This document shows positions 5,200 through 9,223 of a stretch of DNA of 9,223 nucleotides, piece after piece (the first letter of the stretch is position 1; each line of letters begins with the position of its first letter). The stretch is from positions 1-9,223 of the forward strand of contig QMZJ01000045.1 in the NCBI GenBank assembly GCA_003663115.1. The letters are read 5' to 3'. The stretch comes from Candidatus Altarchaeales archaeon. GTDB lineage: Archaea > Altiarchaeota > Altiarchaeia > IMC4 > QMZM01. Made by a program: the position numbers and the translations under genes. The notes beneath the pieces are model-generated. The model was not told where the DNA came from. It saw only the letters and a program-made list of their open reading frames with translations, and did not search any database.

Positions 5200-6112
5200 A
5201 TTGCCTGTTATGGTTCTTTATGTATTTATACGCTGAGAGCGCTGCAATACATCCCTCACCAACCGCAGTGGATATCTGCATTATCCCCCCGGTTACGTCT
5301 CCGGCGGCAAAAACCCCGGATATGTTCGTTTCCTGATCTTTATTGACCACTATATGGCCTTTATCATCGACCTCTACCCCCCCACCCTTCGCCATGAGGG
5401 TACTCGGAACCGATCCTATTGAAATAAAGACGCCATCCACATCAAGTTTTTTTATCTCACCTGTTTTAACATTTCTGATCGAGATTGAATCAACAAATTC
5501 ATTTCCATTAATTTCCTCCACCACCGTATCGAGGATTAATTCCACCCCCCGTTCAAGTAGTTTTTTCTGCCTTACCTCCTCGGCCCTTAGGTGTTCCCTT
5601 CTGTGTATGAGATAGGTTTTCTTTGCCACCTCGGACAGGTAGAGAGCATCATTAACTGCGCCATCACCCCCACCAATTACGGCGACAGTTCTATCTTTAA
5701 AGAATGGGGCATCACATGTGGCACAGTAACTAACGCCTTTGCCCGCAAATTTCTCCTCGCCCTTAATCCCCAATTTCTTATGTGTTCTCCCCGTTGCAAT
5801 AATTACCGCTTTTCCTCTGTATTGGTTTTCCCTCGTAATTACCGTCTTTATCTCCCCGTTTAGGTCCATCCCCGTTACCTCGCCCATTACGATCTCGACC
5901 CCGAGATCTCTTGCCTGATTTCCCATTTTTTCTGCGAGATCCCTTCCGGAGATACAGTCAAATCCCGGATAATTCTCTACATCCTTTGCTAAAAGAATCT
6001 GCCCACCCACAGCGGTTTTCTCTATTATTAGGGTCTTCAGGGCCCTTCTAACCGCGTAAATACCGGCCGTAAGCCCGGCGGGTCCCGCACCTATGATGAT
6101 GACATCATACAT
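5198..6112 (-). CDS. trxB: Thioredoxin-disulfide reductase (low-molecular-weight type)
   Basis: This 304-residue FAD flavoprotein passes electrons from NAD(P)H to a thioredoxin- or glutaredoxin-like partner in the cytoplasm. Visible sites are the N-terminal FAD motif GAGPAG (8-13), ATGRTHKKLGI (about 106-115), the redox pair C130-A-T-C133 inside SYCATCDAPFF, the nucleotide-binding GGGDGA (147-152), and HRREHLR (170-176), which fits the HRRxxxR NADPH-phosphate signature. The second FAD motif is GVFAAGDV (266-273). The GGGDGA form departs mildly from the more common GGGDSA. Because the HRRxxxR signature is present, this looks like an NADPH-using enzyme and not the Thermoplasma-type reductase that lacks it. 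The start is ATG 6112; an AT-rich TATA-like stretch (6147-6158) lies about 35-45 nt upstream. Confidence 0.95.
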   Translation of the reverse strand: MYDVIIIGAGPAGLTAGIYAVRRALKTLIIEKTAVGGQILLAKDVENYPGFDCISGRDLAEKMGNQARDLGVEIVMGEVTGMDLNGEIKTVITRENQYRGKAVIIATGRTHKKLGIKGEEKFAGKGVSYCATCDAPFFKDRTVAVIGGGDGAVNDALYLSEVAKKTYLIHRREHLRAEEVRQKKLLERGVELILDTVVEEINGNEFVDSISIRNVKTGEIKKLDVDGVFISIGSVPSTLMAKGGGVEVDDKGHIVVNKDQETNISGVFAAGDVTGGIMQISTAVGEGCIAALSAYKYIKNHNRQ

Positions 6113-6177
6113 TTTCTCTGTATCGTAATACCGAGCGACATCGGGAATAATTTATTATGTGAATTGAGATAAAAATT
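6113..6177 (-). promoter_or_regulatory. Intergenic region with trxB promoter and possible end of the glycogen operon
   Basis: These 65 bp separate the stop of the debranching-type gene from the trxB start on the same strand. On the minus strand a T5 run lies right after the upstream stop (plus 6171-6175, aaaaa), a possible oligo-T terminator. Further on is a TATA-like ataataaatta (about 6148-6158). This supports trxB being a separate transcription unit. Confidence 0.4.
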
Positions 6178-7914
6178 TCAAAATATCTCATCTATCAGCT
6201 CTAGATACATCGCATCACTCCAGGCCTGGGCGCCGCAGCCCTGCGCCTTTTGCTCAGATGCGGAGCTTATCTCGGAGTGATGCCCGATCATCCCACGCCA
6301 CAGAATATCCTCCGTTGATGCCTTAACTATCTTGTCTATATATCTCCTGAATCTGACCTTATCTATCCTGTACATAACCAGTGCGGCGAGATTATTCAGA
6401 AAATACCAGGAATCCCCCCTGTGATAACTCCTCGGGTCCTCGCCGGTACTGTGGCTAAAAAAGAGCGGATTTTCCTTGTCTATCGAGGCCAATCCACCCC
6501 ATTCGCACCACAATCTTGGCAGGATGTTTTCGAAGCATTTTATCCATTCTTCCCTACTTAATAATTCTGGATAAACATAGGCCGCAATAAATACATTCGG
6601 TCTGATTGTGGGGTCATCCAGACCGTCCTTTAAGATTCCATTATCCCAGAATTTTTCCCTCACCTTCTCTCTTAACATCTCTTCAAGGAGGGAAAACCTT
6701 TCATTCTTGGTCAGCCTGTAGGCCAATTTATACATGCTCAGGAGCAAAGATTGAATCTCAATTCTCGCACCCTCCCTCCCATTATCATTGAAAAACGTGT
6801 CCATCCACGTTTCCCCTGCTCTATTAAAGATCAAAAGGTCTTTGACATAATTCTCATTGAGCCTGCCTATACACTCCATAAGTCTCTCCCGTATAAACTT
6901 TCTCTCTTCATTACTGAATATTTCCAATGATTCATCTATCCTCTTAAAAAGCCAACCAACGGCATCCGCACTACCTGAACTCGAATCTATGTCTGACAGT
7001 ATATTTGGAATCCTCCCGTCGTCCGCCAGATGGTTTAGATCCCTCAGGAGTATCTTTCTCTTCATCTCTCTGTCCAGATTCTTGAGAGATATAAGCTCAT
7101 CCCTTGTCCAATACTGGAAAAACCACGGAAATCCGGCGATTATTCCATCCGGTGTGGTTAATTGATCCAAGGAGTTAATACAACATTTATATGCAAGATC
7201 AATTTCATCTGGTTTGAAACCCCTGTTTTTAATTAGATCCCTCACATATTCTTCTTGCTCTCTCTTAATTTTTTCCAGGTTGTTGAAAACATACTCTGAT
7301 TCATTAGTTGCAGTCTCTTTATCATCGGAGAAAGATATGACAATCCCCTTAGATTTTAGTTTTAATGCACAATAGACTGACATCTCAAATGGTGGAGAAT
7401 TTCTATCCCTGTCTCTTTCATAATACACGGATTTAAATTTATCTATTTCCTCATATTCCAGCCCCTCGGGTTTGATTGCAACGAAGAATTCGTCATCCCC
7501 CCTTATACATTTTACTGTTATCCCGCCTTCATCTTCAATCTCATACAAGGTCTTATCATCGGTATCATAAGATTGCCTTACATCCAGATAAATTCTGATC
7601 CAATCCTCCCTTTTCAATTCATACGAGATCGAATTAAGACCATGAGGCATGAAAAAGGTCTCAGAATTTTTAGAAGAACATCTCTCGATGCAATACAACC
7701 TATTTATTATCCTCTTTATATCTCCATTTAGAGCGATGTCAGCAATAACCCTGTAAACCCTATCATTGAGCCGGAAGAATACACCCTCGTATCTGCTTCT
7801 TTTTCCACTGGAGAGGTAGATATAGCCGGAGTTCTTATTCCCCAGGAGAAAGGCAACATCCTCCTCTATCTCTTTAGAAACAGTACCCTTATCTGTTTTG
7901 TGAAGAACCTGCAT
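6178..7914 (-). CDS. Glycogen debranching enzyme-like amylo-alpha-1,6-glucosidase
   Basis: The 578-residue protein has a divergent N-terminal beta-rich domain (about 15-200, including LLGNKNSGYIYLSSGKRSRYEGVFF). A C-terminal (alpha/alpha)6-barrel glucosidase domain (about 235-578) resembles the GDE/GH133 family. Family blocks in order are: AGFPWFFQYWTRDELISL (260-277), GETWMDTFFNDNGREGARIEIQSLL (367-391) with likely catalytic Asp372, IRPNVFIAAYVYP (437-449), SYHRGDSWYFLNNLA (496-510), and GHHSEISSASEQKAQGCGAQAWS (544-566) with likely second catalytic acid Glu548. It would remove alpha-1,6 branch glucose from glycogen-like glucan. No 4-alpha-glucanotransferase domain is present, unlike the eukaryotic enzyme. 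The start lies 2 nt after the glycogen synthase stop, so the two are probably cotranscribed. There is no signal peptide, so it is probably cytoplasmic. Glucoamylase-like activity is the main alternative. Confidence 0.85.
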   Translation of the reverse strand: MQVLHKTDKGTVSKEIEEDVAFLLGNKNSGYIYLSSGKRSRYEGVFFRLNDRVYRVIADIALNGDIKRIINRLYCIERCSSKNSETFFMPHGLNSISYELKREDWIRIYLDVRQSYDTDDKTLYEIEDEGGITVKCIRGDDEFFVAIKPEGLEYEEIDKFKSVYYERDRDRNSPPFEMSVYCALKLKSKGIVISFSDDKETATNESEYVFNNLEKIKREQEEYVRDLIKNRGFKPDEIDLAYKCCINSLDQLTTPDGIIAGFPWFFQYWTRDELISLKNLDREMKRKILLRDLNHLADDGRIPNILSDIDSSSGSADAVGWLFKRIDESLEIFSNEERKFIRERLMECIGRLNENYVKDLLIFNRAGETWMDTFFNDNGREGARIEIQSLLLSMYKLAYRLTKNERFSLLEEMLREKVREKFWDNGILKDGLDDPTIRPNVFIAAYVYPELLSREEWIKCFENILPRLWCEWGGLASIDKENPLFFSHSTGEDPRSYHRGDSWYFLNNLAALVMYRIDKVRFRRYIDKIVKASTEDILWRGMIGHHSEISSASEQKAQGCGAQAWSDAMYLELIDEIF

Positions 7915-7916
7915 CT

Positions 7917-9223
7917 TTATGAATATACCCTCTCGATAGCTAATTTATGAGCTTTTATATAGTTGGGAATTAATATCTCCCAGTCTACCAAGGATGCCAA
8001 TCTCTTCGCCTCTATCTTGTTTCTGATCCTCTCCTCCTTGGTGAACGTACTGAATCTATAGATGGTCCTGAATAGGTTATCTACCTTCTCTTCCATACTC
8101 TTGCCGAACATCTTAACTATGAATACCCCGATATCCTCCCCCTCTGACTCCCGAGCGATATACCTCCCAAAGCCACTAAAATCGGTGGTAACTGATGCGA
8201 CGCTCAGCGCAGCAGTCTCTAAGGGGGTGTAACCCCACGGTTCATAATATGACGGGAAAACCCCCAGGTGTGACCCTATAACCGATTCATCATAATTCAG
8301 ATCCAGTAGATTATCTGCCCCGGTGAGGTATATTGGATAGAATATCACCTTTACTCTGTCCTCCTTTCTATTAAGCAAACCATTCTCCTTGAAACCTTGA
8401 ATTATCGGGTCTTCTTCCTCGTTTTTAAGGTCATGGGTACACAGTGGTGGATCGCCCTCCATCAGAAACCTGAGAACCTTCTTCTTTGTCTGATATAGAA
8501 AATCACTTTTGAATAATCTGCTTTCCGAGATCGGCTTTTGCGATATGAGACTTAAAATGATATTCTTCTTTATCTCATCTATATTGTCATCAATGGACTG
8601 CCATATATCCATATAATAGGCTCTCGCCCGGGATAACTCGGGTTTGATTCTTATCACATCCCCGGGAATCCAGAAAAATGCCACGATAGTCTTTCTTGAT
8701 CTTTCTTTCTTTAGCTTTTCATTCAGTTTACCTAGGGCCTTTATGAATATATCTATACCCTTGTTGTGGAATTCATATCTACCGGAGATAAAATATATTA
8801 ATGTATCCTCTAGGTCGAAGGAATAATAGGGAAAGAAGTAATACTGTAAAAAATTTTTTATCTTTTCCCTGTAACGCCTGTGTTTTATCGCGGCCTCATC
8901 CAGGGTTGGGTGGTTTTTCATATCGAGCCCATTGAAGAGTAAAAGATCGGGTCTCCTATCCAGAAAATGTTCCGTTTCAATGGCGGTTATCTCACTGACC
9001 GTTGTGAAAACATCACATATCTTTGCGGATACCCTTTCCACCTGATACTTAGCCTTAACATGCCATTTACGGGCCTCCTCCTCCGGATCTATCTTCTCGA
9101 GGATATTGTATAAATCGACATTGTTTCCGGCCAGGGTTCTTCCGAGTACGGTCGCGTGGGTGGTAAAAACCTTGGCTATCTTTATCCTTTTCATATCCAG
9201 ATAGAGGATGGCACCGCAGCTCA
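7917..9223 (-). CDS. GT3-family (eukaryote-type) glycogen synthase, 5' end beyond the window
   Basis: This is a partial gene. An internal ATG lies at 9194, but the frame remains open to the window edge (residues SCGAILYLD before that Met), and this stretch aligns with the conserved GT3 segment before FTTHATVLGR. The true start is therefore outside the window. Family landmarks, numbered from Met9194, are: VFTTHATVLGRTLAG (9-23), the DVFTTVSEITAIETEHFL block (61-78), NGLDMKNHPT (88-97), ISGRYEFHNKGIDIFI (136-151) with the sugar-nucleotide-binding Arg139 and Lys145 types, and VFPSYYEPWGYTPLE (312-326) with the EX7E catalytic pair E318/E326. This is the yeast/animal Gsy fold and not the GlgA (GT5) type usual in bacteria and many archaea. 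The protein ends soon after KAHKLAIERVY, so the eukaryotic arginine-rich and phosphorylated regulatory tail is missing. It should elongate alpha-1,4-glucan from a sugar nucleotide. Confidence 0.93.
   Translation of the reverse strand, partial: SCGAILYLDMKRIKIAKVFTTHATVLGRTLAGNNVDLYNILEKIDPEEEARKWHVKAKYQVERVSAKICDVFTTVSEITAIETEHFLDRRPDLLLFNGLDMKNHPTLDEAAIKHRRYREKIKNFLQYYFFPYYSFDLEDTLIYFISGRYEFHNKGIDIFIKALGKLNEKLKKERSRKTIVAFFWIPGDVIRIKPELSRARAYYMDIWQSIDDNIDEIKKNIILSLISQKPISESRLFKSDFLYQTKKKVLRFLMEGDPPLCTHDLKNEEEDPIIQGFKENGLLNRKEDRVKVIFYPIYLTGADNLLDLNYDESVIGSHLGVFPSYYEPWGYTPLETAALSVASVTTDFSGFGRYIARESEGEDIGVFIVKMFGKSMEEKVDNLFRTIYRFSTFTKEERIRNKIEAKRLASLVDWEILIPNYIKAHKLAIERVYS

Noticed and set aside
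5343..5863. Plus-strand open frames opposite trxB
   Set aside because: Antisense shadows of a full-length, motif-complete flavoprotein.
9192..9194. ATG at 9194 as the true start of the glycogen synthase
   Set aside because: The frame stays open upstream to the window edge and the preceding residues fit the conserved GT3 core. The N-terminal half-domain with the first glycine-rich loop would otherwise be missing.

Overview
The window is archaeal. It carries proteins found in archaea and eukaryotes but not bacteria (ribosomal proteins L15e and L39e, the NMD3 homologue). It has a tRNA-Asn with an archaeal-type intron at position 37/38, AT-rich TATA-like promoters, and GTG starts behind Shine-Dalgarno sequences. 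The GTPase / DUF2073 / zinc-ribbon module points to a euryarchaeal-type lineage. The exact lineage cannot be fixed from the sequence.

Layout. (1) Positions 1-560 are a minus-strand tRNA region: tRNA-CAT (probably Ile2), tRNA-Asn(GTT) with a 60-nt intron, a copy of the tRNA 3' end at 11-31, a tRNA 5'-end remnant at about 521-548, and a run of near-perfect hairpins. (2) 616-1221 (minus) encodes L15e. It diverges across an AT-rich promoter region from (3) a plus-strand operon-like run at 1355-4062: Era-like GTPase, DUF2073 protein, zinc-ribbon protein and adenylosuccinate lyase (PurB). (4) NMD3 (minus) converges on purB with a 13-bp overlap and diverges from (5) the 51-codon L39e gene. (6) A thioredoxin reductase (minus) converges on L39e. 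(7) A minus-strand pair at 6178-9223 encodes a GT3-type (eukaryote-like) glycogen synthase, cut by the window edge, followed 2 nt later by a glycogen-debranching-type (alpha/alpha)6-barrel enzyme.

How the genes work together. The left and middle parts are mostly translation and ribosome biogenesis (tRNAs, L15e, L39e, NMD3). The uncharacterised GTPase / DUF2073 / zinc-ribbon trio sits among them, which fits a ribosome- or RNA-linked role, but that is only inference. PurB supplies purines and TrxB supplies reducing power. The right end is a compact alpha-glucan storage module (synthesis plus debranching). The most unusual elements are the tRNA-fragment and hairpin mosaic at the left end, the conserved but functionally unknown GTPase module, and the GT3 glycogen synthase in an archaeal setting.
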